A DNA stretch of 64,000 bases, from the NCBI GenBank assembly GCA_963576565.1, contig OY755045.1, forward strand, positions 38,770,667 through 38,834,666, read 5' to 3'. The notes beneath the pieces are model-generated. The model saw only the letters and a list, made by a program, of their open reading frames with translations. It made no database searches and was not told the origin of the DNA. Positions 45,592 to 57,433 of the stretch are shown piece by piece (the stretch's first letter is position 1; the number at the start of each line of letters is the position of its first letter). This DNA comes from Aspidapion aeneum (Eukaryota; Arthropoda; Insecta; Coleoptera; Brentidae). The position numbers and the translations under genes were made by a program.

Positions 45592-46013
45592 ACAAAACAT
45601 TTATTTATTAATTTTTTAGTGTACATTTATAAATATTGTAGCCTTCCAATAAAACTTATTTCTTAAAATCATTTGTCATTAATTAAATGCAATGAATAAC
45701 TTTCTAACAATTTTTTGGTTACGAAAAAATTTTGTGTACGCCTTTAAAATAAAATTATATAAAACAGTAACAAATAACACTGGTCTGCAAAAAAAAAATT
45801 CTTGAGCCCTGGAATTATTTCCGCTGATTCTTATGTAAGACGACGCCCTGAATCCAAGTATAGCTTGCGTTTTCTTCTACCACCCACCATTTTTGAGGGA
45901 GTAGCCTTTTTACCTATTTTGATCATTCTTGGATAATAATTATAATATTATCGACATAAATTTAAATTTTTAAATATACAGAGAGTTATTTTAGTTTCAA
46001 ACAATAATAAATA

Positions 46014-46180
46014 CATGGGCGCACCCAGGGGGGGCCTTGGGGGCCGCCCCCGCTAGCCTTAGATTTTTTTACATATATTTCACATATTTCATAAAAAAAC
46101 ACAAAAAATAGCTTAAAATTCGACATCATGAGGCTACAGAGGCGTCGGGCCCCCCAAGACATATTCCTGGGTGCACACTG
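46014..46180. mobile_element. hAT-like MITE, family copy D
   Basis: CATGGGCGCACCCAGG to CCTGGGTGCACACTG. Flanks AATAAATA and GATAAATA again fit an 8-bp duplication. It is close to copy C in its interior (CACATATTTCATAAA, ATCATGAGGC). Confidence 0.8.
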
Positions 46181-46202
46181 ATAAATAAGAACTTTCGTAC
46201 GT

Positions 46203-46875
46203 TTACTTAGTGCTTGCTTTCCTTTTATACCCTGAGGTACAACTCTCTAGTTTCAAAAACCAGCAGTACTCCGCTAACATGCTTGCATTCCACTTCCCTG
46301 AAAACCTCTTTTCCAACTTAGCCATGTCTTTATGAAACCGTTCCCCGTATTCATCTGAGACTGCTCCTAAATTTTCAGGAAAGTATTCAGATGCGAGTGA
46401 AGGAAGTGCACTTTAAGGGACATGTTACATCCCATGATCTTTTACGCTAAGATCAATTCCTCGACCTGAGCGACATAATCATCACTGTTATGGTTACCCA
46501 AAAAGTTCTTACACACCTTTTGGAATGCAAACCAAGCTCGTTTTTCTTTTTGATTCAAATGTTATATAAACGACGAATCTTGAAAAAGTTGTCTAATCTG
46601 GGGCCCCAAAAAAACACCTTCCTTAATTTTAGCCTCACTAAAAATATGAATGCGTCGCCTGTTTTGTCTAGTGCTTTTACAAACTGTTTGATCAATCCAA
46701 GTTTGATGTGCAAAAGCGGCAAGTAAATATTATCTTGCGAGACTAATAAGGATCGCTGGCGACATTTTTCTGACCGGGAGTAAATCTTTCTCGCAAAGGC
46801 CAGTTCCGTACAATGTAATGTTTGTCCCGTGCTCGGCTGTCCCATTCACAAAAAAAGCAACAATATTTTGTTTTT
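46203..46875 (-). pseudogene. remnant of an unnamed repeat protein found in arthropod genomes
   Basis: Read leftwards, alternating frames give CEWDSRARDKHYIVRNWPLR, FTPGQKNVASDP, then a stop and frameshift, then YLPLLHIKLGLIKQFVKALD, GDAFIFL, GVFLGPQIRQLFQDSSF, later NMSLKVHFLHSHL, and finally SMLAEYCWFLKLES before TAA at 46205-46203. I recognise these phrases from multi-copy predicted proteins of arthropods, but know no established function, and none is assigned. The copy has several stops and frame changes and a compressed C-terminal half. The MITE at 46893 abuts its upstream side. Confidence 0.6.
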
Positions 46876-46892
46876 GTATTATAGTTTCTGCA

Positions 46893-47022
46893 TGAGCGTA
46901 TACAAGGGAGAGGGGGGCTTGGGGGCGAAAAGAATCTAAATCCTACTTTTTAATATATCAATAAATAAAACTGAAAAAAAATTTCCAAGCCCCTCCAAGG
47001 CGATTTTTTTTATACGCCAGTG
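46893..47022. mobile_element. hAT-like MITE, family copy G (diverged)
   Basis: The left end GAGCGTATACAAGGGAG and right end TATACGCCAGTG are related to copy A (GGCGTATATA). The central CAAGCCCCTCCAAGG matches the family. It is the most degraded of the seven copies. Confidence 0.5.
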
Positions 47023-48039
47023 GTTTTTGTATATATATACTTTTATATACTAATATGTTGCTTTATATTTTGCTGTAATGTTTATTACCTTTACCGTTAA
47101 TCTGCTGGCAGCTAAAATTCTGTAAAAATAATTAGAAAATGCATATCAAACGGTAAAATCGACAATGTCCATTTACCATTTATGCAAAACACCCCTCCCC
47201 CCCCCCTAAAACAAATGGCTTACCACCTTGCTATAAAAATTAATGTTTGAGAACTCTAAACTCTCCAGTCTCTCAGAAATAATGATGTTAAGGCCAAAAA
47301 AAATCCTTTCCGTCCCACCAAACTATCGAAAAACAGTAAAAATAGGTAGGGGGTCTCCCCCGAAAATGGGGGGTGATGGGGAAAAACGGAGTTCATATTT
47401 GGATTCAGATGGTTATTTTACATAAGAATCGGCAAGAATGGTGTCAGGGCCGACTTTCATGCCGACCAGTGTAATTTTAAAAAGTCATATCATATCAAAA
47501 AATTAAAAACATGAACAGGGGTGGATCTAGCTAGTTCATTTAGGGGCGGGGGAAATATCAATAACTTATACATAGGAACCAGAAGGGGTATTCTGTGTGT
47601 CAAAACTGAATATAATTTAATAATTTTGGATTTGGGAGGGGAAATTTCCCCTTTCCCCCTTCGTGCCTGTCATAAAAAACATTAAATAACTTGAAAGTTA
47701 TTACTAATATGGTTATTCTTAACACCTCAACCCCATAACGTCGCTCCGTTTAGATATATTTTTTATTATTAACAGTGTATTATCATTTAATTTGATCTTT
47801 TATTCATAGAATTTGTTAAAAAACACAACAAATTATTTTGTTCCGTTTTATTACGAATACTCCTATGTGCGACGCACCTCATAAGACATGAACACTAAAA
47901 ATAATTACCAAACTATTAAATTCATAGAGAAACTTCGAGGTTTTGTTGTACAGATGGACGCTCCACTTTAAAGTAGGAATATGTGCCGAAAGAAGTTCTT
48001 GTACTTGCACCTGTTCCAGTTTTAAGTTCCTTTCAGTGT
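47023..48039. other. no gene; possible decayed MITE near 47.5 kb
   Basis: ACAGGGGTGGATCTAG at about 47515 and CCCTTCGTGCCTGTC at about 47670 might be decayed ends of another hAT-type MITE. Nothing else is recognised. Confidence 0.3.
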
Positions 48040-48190
48040 TTCCAATTCGTTTTCGTTAAAAATGTTACTCGATAAAATTGTTTTCGACCAAAATATCATT
48101 TGATAAAAATGTAATTCGATGAAAATATTTTCGATAGAAATGTCTTCGATGAAATTGATTCGATAAAAAAAGCTTTCGATAAATAAACTG
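48040..48190. repeat. degenerate minisatellite, TTCGATAAAAATGT-type unit
   Basis: About nine units of 15-17 bp, each TCGAT(A/G)(A)AAATNNNNT. The array ends just before the 2.7-kb TIR element at 48215. Confidence 0.8.
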
Positions 48191-49827
48191 CGACCCCTTT
48201 AGAATACCTCTATATAGGGTGTGTCAGAACTAAAGGTACATAGTAAAACGATAGATTCCTTGGATCAAAATATTACGACTTTGGTATCTTACCTTGGTTC
48301 AAAAGTTGATATTAATCGAGATACAGGGCGTTAAACTTTATCTATTCATTTCGATTTTCTCTGATAACTGTTTTACTAACCATTATATTTTTGCAAAAAA
48401 AATTTTTGGTAAAGTTTTTTGGGACGGGCAATTTTATTTTGATAAAAAATTTGGTATACCTTATACAGGGCGTTCTCCGGGTCACTACTATTATATTAAA
48501 ATCGGTGTAAGTTTTTTGTGCCTCAGAGTTTACCAGTTTTATTTAGAGTATAATTTTGCCTTTTATTTTTATAAAAAGATTATAGTGTTAATGTCGTCAA
48601 CAGTTTTCGAAATTTTTACATTTAAAATTTTTATTGCATGTGTAAAAATTATGTGAAATAACTAATTCATGTATTACTTTTTTTGCTTATTAACATTTTT
48701 GCAAAAAATATAAGACTAGGGTGTTTTTTGAGATGAGCAATTCGATTTCAGTAGAAAATTTGGTATACATTGTACATGGTCTTCTCTGGGCCACTACTAT
48801 TACACTAGAATCGGTGTAACTTTTTTGTGCCTCGGTGTATACCAATTTTTATTAAAAATATGATTTTTATGAAAAAAAGGTTATACTATTTTATTGTCGC
48901 TCAGATAAATGGTTTTCGAGATTTTTGCATTTAAAATTTTTATTGCATGAGTAATTCTTTCTTTAATAACTTAATCAACATTTTTGCAAAAAAAAATTGA
49001 GTAGGGGGTCTTTTGCGACGAGCAATTCAAATTTGGTAAAAATTTTGATGTACATTGTACAGGGTAGTTTCTGGGCTGCGACCATTACATTAAAATAAGT
49101 GTTAACTTTTTGTGCCTCGGTGTATACCGTTTTTATTAAAAATATGATTTTTTCCAATATTTTTGTGTAAAAAAAGTCAAAACCTTTTAATGTCGCTGTG
49201 AACAACGGTTTTCAAGCTATTTACATGTATTAAGTTACAGTTTTTATTGCATGGGTAAAAATGTTATGATATATGTCGAATTCACGTATTACTTGTTCTT
49301 TAATAACTTTTTACTTATGCAATAAAAACTTTCAATGTAAATATCTCGAAAATCATGGCTCTAAGCAACATCAGTTTTCAACGAAAACTGGTATGGAGAG
49401 AGACACAAAAAAGTTACACCGATTTTAGTTATGGCAGTGACCCAGGAAACACCCTGCACAATGTACAAAAAAAACTCAGAAACCCGCTATTCCATTTTTT
49501 TTTTGCTAAAATATAAATTATTATAAAAGTTATTAAAAAAAATCATCTGAAAAAATAAAGTTTAAACTCCAGTATCTCGGTTAATGTCAGCTGATATTAT
49601 ATTTGCAAAATGACACTACAGGGTTGCGTTTACGATTTGGGTTAAAATTTACCGTGTGAATTCACCGGACGTCTTCTGTCTATCATTTGTCAATTTTTTA
49701 TTTTTTTATTGGCGGATTTGAATTGAAACGATTTCCCCGCCAATAACACAGATTAAAAAGATGAACCCAATTTATGTTATTCTTTGAAGGCACCAAAAAT
49801 TGTACTAGAATTTTGTATTGTTTTTGT

Positions 49828-49970
49828 AGCCGGTTTCCACCTATATATGCGTGCCCACCTTGATTCAAAAAACGCATCAGGTGACGCTGCATTTAAAACC
49901 GGTGAAAATCCTTGTCCCGTCACATGATGTGTTTTTTGAATCAGGGTGGACACGCATAGGTGCTAGGCTT
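49828..49970. mobile_element. hairpin MITE nested in the 48.2-kb element
   Basis: AGCCGGTTTCCACCTATATA at the left and TAGGTGCTAGGCT at the right, with inverted GATTCAAAAAACGCATCAGG and its complement inside, arms of about 55 bp. The termini resemble the MITE at 11962. Confidence 0.7.
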
Positions 49971-50318
49971 TAAGTGCCCAAACAAAACAAGAAGTAAAGT
50001 TGGGTTAGAGTTTGCTCTCATATGTTTTATCTTCGCTATGCGCATGCGCAACAAGTTAAATTTTACACAACTAATCGAGGTAGATAAATGGTTTTTCGCC
50101 GTGTGTTAATCGTGAACGTCATTTCGCCTTCATTTCAGTGAAATATTCCCAGACACTATCCCGATATTACAACAAACTTTTGTCAGAATCAAAGATGATT
50201 TAAAGGTTAAAATTTTCAAGATTTAACATTCCTTATTTTGAAGCGTTATCTCTTTAAAACAAAATTACACAAAACATATATTTTTTTGATGCAATTTTTG
50301 TAAAGACATCTAAATAAG

Positions 50319-50493
50319 CAGTGGCGCACCCAGGAATATGTCTTGGGGGGCGGAGCCTCTTGGGGGGGCCCGAAGCCTTATAATGTAAAATTTGAAGCTA
50401 TTTTTTGTGTATTTTCATGAAATATGTGGAAAATATGTAAAAAAGGCTTGGAGGGGCTTGGGCCCCGAGGCTTCCCCCCTGGGTGCGCCCATG
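50319..50493. mobile_element. hAT-like MITE, family copy E
   Basis: CAGTGGCGCACCCAGG to CCTGGGTGCGCCCATG, flanked by TAAATAAG (left) and GAAATAAG (right), an 8-bp duplication with one change. It is oriented opposite to copies C and D by its interior phrases. Confidence 0.8.
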
Positions 50494-50953
50494 AAATAAG
50501 TTTTAGAAGTATAGCATATAAACAAATCGGTGCAGGTGAGCTGATTGCTTTCCACGCATGAACGAACACATTCGCTTGTACTTTAAATTTAATTTTTGGG
50601 TGAGCTAATGAAGAGGCTTTGAAAAATTAAGGATTACTTTACATTTAAAAAAATAGTTTTTCAAGAATATGGTAAAAACCATCTTAAAACCAGCTTTATT
50701 AAAAAAAATAATAATATTCATGAACCATCTTTTCAACTTCAATATTTTAAAGACATCATCGTCAGCTGTCGCGTCACGTGACCATCAAAAAGAAATTGAG
50801 CCCTCGCTGTAACGTCTACAAAGTTGTAGATCGTGGCCCATCCAATTTGATAGCCCTGTTTCAACTTTTGAACTAAGGCAAGTGTAGCTCAATCTTAATA
50901 TTTTGATCCAAAGAATCTACAGTTTTACTATGTACCAGTTCTGGGAAACCCTG

Positions 50954-51922
50954 TATAAAAGATATGAAACTTTAAGGTTTATATAAGTGGATTGAAACGT
51001 TTATTATTTAAATAAAATTAAAATATTGAGTTTAAAAATTTAAGTTTGTTTTGGTATTTTAATATCTTTTGGAAAAACACAGATGGCATTGCTTATTATT
51101 GCCATCTCCACGTAAATACAGGCACAAACCTGCGAAATTGTTTTTCAATAGTATGTCCCTCTTTCTCTTACACACGAAACCGTGCCAAGAAAGTAAAATT
51201 TATTTTCAACGACGTTTTATTATTAGCTAAATAACTTTTAAAACGACGGCTGACTCCAGCAGGCTCGCAGGGGTTGAACCCTGCCGTTTTTTGTTGTTTA
51301 TCACAAATATTGGACCCCAGAAAATTAGGCGAGTGAATTAGGAAAAGTTTTTTGATTAAAATTTACCCACTTTGACTTGCTGGGATTTAATAAAGAACGG
51401 TGGAAAATGCGCTATATTTTGTAGCAAAAAACGTAGGTATTAGTGCTCCTGGTATACCTAAACTTAAAACCCACTTTACAGTTTGATTTTATGCAGTTCT
51501 AATGTTTTGTTACATTTCACATTCAAAAATGCTTACCTAAATAAAATTTACTAAAGTTTACCTAAAATTATCTGGTGCTGTATTCTTGAATCCCGTGCCC
51601 GTGAGTGAGTAGCTTCTCACTTACTTTAACCCAAGTGGTTGTAAGAGAGGATACCTGCACTCACCCTGCACTCGACACACGGACCATCAAGAATACGCCC
51701 TCTGGTGTCTACTGATATTGTCTGATTCTAAAAATTCGAATATAAAGCGCGTACTTTTAGGTGTACTTACTAAAGAACTATGCTCTGACAGCACCGGTCG
51801 AATCTCAGGGCATATCCCATTCATGCAAAACGAATGCTACGTTGCCAAATTTAAGCGCACTGCTCATCACAAGGCACTATCGGTTTGACACAGTAATAAT
51901 TATAAAACAACCTCGGTATACC
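50954..51922. other. no gene recognised
   Basis: 51245-51287 has a CTGACTCCAGCAGG and GGGGTTGAACCC pair reminiscent of a tRNA 3' half, but no 5' half exists. A 62-codon frame at 51046-51234 is unsupported. Confidence 0.3.
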
Positions 51923-52115
51923 CAGTGACGCACCAAGGAATATGACTTGGGTAGAACGGGGCCCCTGGGGAGCCCAAGGACTTATGATGGCGAATTTTAT
52001 GCTATTTTACCTTTTGATTTATGACATATGTAGAAAACATGTAAAAAATCTTAGGTTTGGAAGGGGGGTGGAGACCCGGACCCCCAGCCACCCCCCTCCC
52101 CCTGGGTGCGCCTAT
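51923..52115. mobile_element. hAT-like MITE, family copy F
   Basis: CAGTGACGCACCAAGG to CCTGGGTGCGCCTATG. The interior ATGACATATGTAGAAAACAT is the diverged family core. The flanks GGTATACC and CGGTACC are only partly alike. Confidence 0.65.
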
Positions 52116-52202
52116 GCGGTACCTAAGCCGAAAAAAATATGTCAAATAAGTGATATTTTTATCAAAAAAGCAAAAAAACGGAATATGCTTCAATTTTAAG
52201 GC

Positions 52203-52588
52203 TGGAGACGAATTCTCGTGCAAAAAGTTTCGAAACAGTGATTTTAGCAATAGTTTCAAAAACCTCGTTTCAAAACATGACATAGCTTACGTCAATTGGC
52301 TAACTTCAAAGACGTCCACAAACGCTAAGTCACGTTTCGGCAAACATGAAATGTTGGTGCATGTTTTGTTTTTTGATTTGTGTTTTCACTAATTTATGAG
52401 AAGTGATGGAGCACGTAGTATTCGAAAAATTATTAGAAGAAACGGAATTATCCTTTAAAATGAAGACAAGGATATTCTTTGTCAGATCAAAAACATGATA
52501 GCCACGAACAAAGTAATGACGTCACCAAATATTAGTGACGTATTTATTGAACCAGTTTCGAAACTTTTTGCACGAGAATTCGTCTTGG
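52203..52588. mobile_element. TIR element with a perfect 30-bp inverted repeat
   Basis: GACGAATTCTCGTGCAAAAA onward to CGAAAC (52207-52236) is perfectly inverted at 52555-52584. Several GTGACGT/ACGTCA pairs lie inside. It is a short non-autonomous DNA element or foldback; the outer limits are uncertain. Confidence 0.6.
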
Positions 52589-53019
52589 ATCTACATGCAT
52601 CCGTGTAAATTTGTTGTTAAATGATATTTTGAGGAATCATCACGAGGTAGCTGCGTTCGGTATTTACGTCGGATTAATCTTTTTCTTCGAAATCGTTCGT
52701 TAATTCCATCTAGATCTAGGGAAGGTAGATCTGAATCCTTTGGTAATTTTGCTCAGACTAGTCGGACGTAAACCTGGTTGCTCCGTACATTTTGATCGAC
52801 GAAACAGATTAATCCGAGATTGTGACGTTATGTTGTGTATTTGTTTTGTCTACAAAAATATTTTTTTTATGTAAAAAGATTGAAATAGAATTATTTGATG
52901 TTGAAGACAACAAATTATATGAATTTCCGACATCACAGGAAAATTTTGTCAAAATTATAGCTGGGCGTGAGTTGCAATATGTACATAATATTTTTGGTTT
53001 TGAATTTGTTTTTTTATAT
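52589..53019. other. left flank of the BEL element; small diverged TIR repeat
   Basis: 52640-52780 contains AGCTGCGTTCGGTATTTACG and, further on, CAGACTAGTCGGACGTAAAC in loosely inverted order, with CGTTCGTTAATTCCA between. Related pieces occur right of the BEL element at 63755-63860. No gene is seen. Confidence 0.35.
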
Positions 53020-53386
53020 TGTCGGGTCTTTAACTTTGTTTAAAGGACCACTCAACTATTGTTGAGGCAATAAAAAATAACAGTGAACTTGTATATCCAT
53101 AACTTTACTTTATTATAAAAACGAAAATCGAACAGGTAACAACAAATCTTTACTTTAGGTATTGCGTCATAGCTTTTAACGAGGGCGCGTTAGCGCTTCA
53201 GCGCGTAGCCTTGTACTTGTGGCACTTCTCGTATCGAACATTTTCTCTATGTATCGAACTGTTTTTCGGGCGGGCTTTGCATTGGATTTTTCTTCGATCG
53301 CCTCAGAATGCGGAGAATGCGCGAAGTGGGGATAACCGGTAAACGGTTGCACGTATTCAAGAGAATATTTTTGTAAGAGCGCGTTT
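53020..53386 (-). repeat. BEL/Pao 3' LTR (left LTR)
   Basis: Begins TGTCGGGTCTTTAAC and ends near AGAGCGCGTTT. It matches the split right LTR (60581-60654 plus 63113-63379) closely, about ten substitutions by eye, with an extra ATTTTCTCTATGTATCGAAC and an extra GGAGAATGC here. The right limit could extend a few bases. No clear target duplication was found. Confidence 0.85.
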
Positions 53387-53465
53387 TTTTTAATAAATAG
53401 ATGTTTACACACAAATCAAAACCTAAACTAAATAAGTGTGCAAACACTGTAAATCTAATTAAAAA

Positions 53466-54374
53466 CTAATCAAATTTATCGTCCACTGGTAATACACAAA
53501 CCTTAGCTAATGATCGTTTCAAGACACTTCCATTAGCCAAGCGAACTGATACAACTCTTACAATCTTATCTACTCCAGGATGGAGTTCTGTTACCCTTGC
53601 CATTGGCCATTTTAAATGTGGCATATTATCCTCAACTAGAACAACTAATGAACCTATCTTAACAGGACAAGGTAAGTTTATTTGCCACCTTGACCTCGTT
53701 TGAAGGTGACACAAATAGTCATTTGACCAACGAGACCAAAAACTTTGCATTAATTTTTGGAGATGATGATAACGAAGTAAAGTAACCATTTCTTCATAAT
53801 CAAGTGAAGCATCGGAGCTTCCTAAAACTCTACGCAAATGATATTTCGTACTCTTGACAGCTGCTTCCCATATTCCACCTGTATGGGGAGACCTTGCTGG
53901 TATAAAATGCCAACGAATACTTTCTTTGTTGGTGAATTCATAAACAGCATCATTATGTTTTTTATAGGAGAGAATATTGTTTAATTCGACAAAGTGATTA
54001 TTAGCCCCGACAAAATTTGAGCCGTTGTCAGAAAATAGGTCACTTGGTTTTCCTCGACGGGAGATAAAACGTTTTAAAGCATTTAAGAAGCTTACCGTGG
54101 TTAAATCACTGACTAATTCGGCGTGAACAGCCTTAACAGCTAAGCAAACAAAAATGCAAATGTAAGTTTTGACTATTTGACTTTTACGCCTTACACCATC
54201 TTTAATATAAATTGGACTGGCGTAATCAACACCGCATTGTGAAAAAACTCGGGTGTGTGAAACTCTAGCTGTAGGCAGTTGACCCATTAAAAAGTTAGCA
54301 GTTTTCGGTATGGCTCTAAAACATGTAATACATAATCGAGGTACATTTTTTATCATATTTTTGCCATTAATAGG
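53466..54374 (-). pseudogene. BEL/Pao integrase domain
   Basis: Integrase would insert the element's DNA copy into the host genome. The minus-strand frame continues straight on from the RT/RNase H part, separated only by a TAG (54377-54375) at a position where the family has a tryptophan codon. Counting from the first Met after it (54356), the zinc-binding cysteines are C9 and C12 (CITC), and the catalytic acids are D44 (CGVDYASP), D110 (SDNGSNFVG) and E164 (GGIWEAAVKS). The paired histidines of the zinc finger lie before the stop (AEHLKNLHVG). A C-terminal region with LVEDNMPHLKWPMARV and RVVSVRLANGS, typical of BEL, ends at 53466. Apart from the upstream nonsense codon the domain looks intact. 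Confidence 0.85.
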
Positions 54375-56600
54375 CTAGTACTTTAATCTTAGAATCGCAA
54401 GTAAATTTTGAACTCCGACATGTAAATTTTTTAAATGTTCTGCTCTCATTATCAAGTAAGTAAGCTTATGCTTGTACGGTAGAATAATTGGATGTTTCTG
54501 ACTAAAATTTATATCACTGGAGTGATCAAGCGTACCAGTAACCCTTAGAATTCCTTTATCGTCGATAAATGGATTAAGATACAACAATTTGCTATCCTTA
54601 TCTATGAACCATTTCTTGTTTTCCAAGCAATGGATTTCCCTTGAAAATTCTTGCATTTGTGCTAATCTGACCAAAATTGTTAACGATTCAGAGCATTCTC
54701 CAATGGTCAGTGCTTTTGAAATCGGTTTATTTTTATTCAAAAGACGTTTTTTGTATCTGAAAATGTATCCAACTATCCTTTGTAAGCGATAAAGCGTTGA
54801 ATAGCGATCAAAAATTTCAAAATTAGGTTTTTGTAATGCTGATAAGGTAACAGTTGTTACCTTAGCTTCTGGTAACTCACTTGGTGGTATAGTTTCAGAA
54901 ATTTCAACAAATTCATCGTTGTTTGTTAAAAATGTCGGACCGTACCACCAAATAGCGGCGTTTAGTAATTCAATAGGATCTATACCACGAGAAATGATAT
55001 CAGCGGCATTATTTTCGCTTTTGACATGTTTCCAATCTGTAAAATTGGACAACTCTAATATTTTTGAAACCCTGTTTCCTACAAATGTCTTTAAAGTACT
55101 CGGATCGAGTCTCAGCCATGACAATACTAATGTAGAATCAGAAAAATATGTAGTCTTTGAAATATTTATTTTGAGCGTTTCTTTTACTACGTTAATTAAT
55201 TTTGCTAGCAACACAGCCGATAAAAGCTCTAGTCTAGGCAATGTCACTTGTTTAGTGGGCGCTACCTTTGATTTGGCGCATAATAATCGACAACATTTTT
55301 CGCCATTTTTATTACTAGAAAGTAAGTAAACAGAACATGCGTGAGCCTTTATGCTGGCATCGCTAAATCCCACAATTTCTACTAATGTTGATTCAGTTTG
55401 TACAACTTGACGCTTTATTTGAATTTCATTTAAAATTGGAACTTGAGATAAAAACTTTAACCAATATGATTTGAGATTTTCTGACACTGGCTGATCCCAA
55501 TCTAAATTTTGTTTCCATAGCTTCTGTATTAAAATTTTTTCTTTTATTCGTGCAGGACCTATTAGACCTAAAGGATCGTATATCTGAGATAAGATTGACA
55601 AAATTGAACGTTTTGTAACTTGAGTAAATTTTGATTCAAATTCAATGGAATATTTTAGTGTATCAAGTTTTGAATTCCATGAAATTCCGAGTGTTTTGAA
55701 TCCTTTATTTTCGTGTGGCAATATTAATTTTTCATCTTTTGATTTGTCCTGTTTTGCCATAAAATCCAAAATTTTCTCTTCATTAGATGACCATTTTCTA
55801 AGTTCAAACCCCGCTGAATTCAAAATTTTAGTAATTTCCTTGTAAATCAGAATTGCTTCATCTGGAGAATTAACACTTACGATCAAATCATCCATGTAGA
55901 AACAACTTTTAATTATTTCTGACGTTCTAGGGTACTTTGCTTGATTTTCAATTGCTAATTGTTTTAGGCATCTCGTTGCGAGATATGGAGCACTTTTTGT
56001 TCCATACGTTAGAGTATTTAATTCATAAACTTCAATTGGTTCTGATTTTTCATATCGCCAGAGAATTTGTTGAAAAGCTCGATCTGAAGGATCTACAACC
56101 ACCTGACGGTACATTGCTTTTATATCAAAATTTAAAACAATAGATTTTAATCGAAATCGTAAAATTATTGAAAATAAATCATCTTGCACTATCGGGCCTA
56201 AATAGAGTAAATCATTTAACGAATATTGAGTGCTTAACTTGCACGAAGCATCGAAAACTACTCTGCACTGCGTCGTTAGGCTTGCTTCCCGTAAGACTGG
56301 ATGATGTGGTATGTAGTAGGATAAGGTTTCCTTGGACTGATCATCAATATTATATTTTCGGGTCATGTGATTTAATGATTCGTATTCTTTCATGAAGTCA
56401 ACATATTTCATCTTAAGCTTTTCATCTCTTTCTAGACTCAATGTTTAAAAAACGTTTTCAACTTACATCTTTTGTCTGTCCCAACTTTTCTTGGTAGTTC
56501 TCACAAAATGGTAATTTTACCAGGAATCTTCCTTCTAAATTTATTTTTGTCGTTTTTTTAAAGAACTCTTCACAATATTTTTCTTCTTCTATATATATAT
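54375..56600 (-). pseudogene. BEL/Pao reverse transcriptase and RNase H
   Basis: The largest open part runs from 56441 to 54375 (688 codons). RT is at about residues 40-230: VVFDAS at 62-67, FDIKAM with D106, and YMDD at 182-185. RNase H follows with D361 (GFSDAS), E405 (LPRLELLSA), D435 (YFSDST) and D481 (NNAADIISRG), so all four acids are present. The His part of the integrase zinc finger precedes the TAG. The reading continues upstream to about 56600 (GRFLVKLPFCENYQEKLGQ), but a TGA after TKDVS and a frameshift near 56440 separate that stretch from the main frame. The frame therefore does not begin at a natural start; in BEL it is part of a single gag-pol polyprotein. Confidence 0.9.
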
Positions 56601-57433
56601 CTGTTTTTGAGGTATTTCTTCTATTTGCCAGAATTTTACTAATGTGTCATTTAGATTATCTGTCTCATTTCTTTGAACAAAATTACAAACTGATCTTTGG
56701 TTATTCTTAAAATCATTGTTAAATCCTAAACTTCCAGGAAAGACATAACCAAAAACTGTGTTTTGCATAATTGGTAGATTTTTCCCAAAATTATTCTTTC
56801 TGTTTTTAACAACTCATAAAAAATATCAGCTCCCAAAAGTAAATCAACTTCCTTAGGTTCGTTGAATTTTTCATCGGCTAGTGGTACATTTTTGGGGTAA
56901 TTTATTTTCTCTTTTGAAAAACCTACAAGAGGCAACTGTTCCGTTACAACTGGTAAAACTAAGAACTGCAGATTTGCTGAAAAGTCGTTAATTCGAGATT
57001 TTATTGTAACATTGGTTCTGTGTTTAACATTTGTGGTACCTTGATTTATTCCAGATAGCGAAACATTAAAATCCTCCATTTTTAAATTTAATTTTTTGCA
57101 TAATTTTTCTGTTATTAGATTTGACATACTGCCGCTATCCAAAAGTGCTCTACATTCATGGAACTTTCCAACACAATCTCTAATTAAAACCTTTGCTGTC
57201 GATAAAATAACTTGATTTTGATTTATATTTGCATACGAGACTTCATTACAATTACCACAAAATTCTGAATTTCGTTCTTCTCCTTCGCATTGTTTGTTGT
57301 CACTATCGGAATGTCTGTCATTATTTCTATCTCTTACATCATGAGTGTTTGGTGATTTACACGAACTTGACTCACCAACAAAGTGTGATGACTCCCTGTG
57401 GGGGTTGTTTGGTGCTTGACGCGTTTGTTTCCA
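56601..57433 (-). pseudogene. BEL/Pao protease and linker region
   Basis: The aspartic protease active site is visible as ALLDSGSMSNLI at about 57150-57115 (minus). It is followed by a flap-like stretch and the LLLGADIFYELL phrase typical of retroelement proteases. Upstream codons to 57433 remain open and in frame (ESSSCKSP, CNEVSYANINQNQ), and are separated from gag only by the TAA at 57436-57434. Near 56781 a one-base shift moves the reading to the frame with TVFGYVFPGSLGF and LVKFWQIEEIPQ, the usual BEL linker before RT. That frame ends in a stop near 56595. Confidence 0.8.

Larger units (their letters stand above)
48215..50953. mobile_element. 2.7-kb mariner-type TIR element with internal tandem repeats
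   Basis: TAGGGTGTGTCAGAACTAAA at the left pairs with CCAGTTCTGGGAAACCCTG at the right, with TA outside. The inverted match continues for roughly 100 bp, including GGTACATAGTAAAAC and TTGGATCAAAATATTA. Inside, three direct units of about 285-300 bp start near 48390, 48690 and 48980 (TTTTTGCAAAAAA ... AATTTGGTATAC ... GTGCCTC), and a fourth lies inverted at about 49310-49500. Two MITEs are nested inside (49828-49970, 50319-50493). No transposase is seen. Confidence 0.65.

Noticed and set aside
51245..51287. tRNA-like 3' half (CTGACTCCAG ... GGGGTTGAACCC)
   Set aside because: No D arm or acceptor 5' strand; T-loop consensus is not met.
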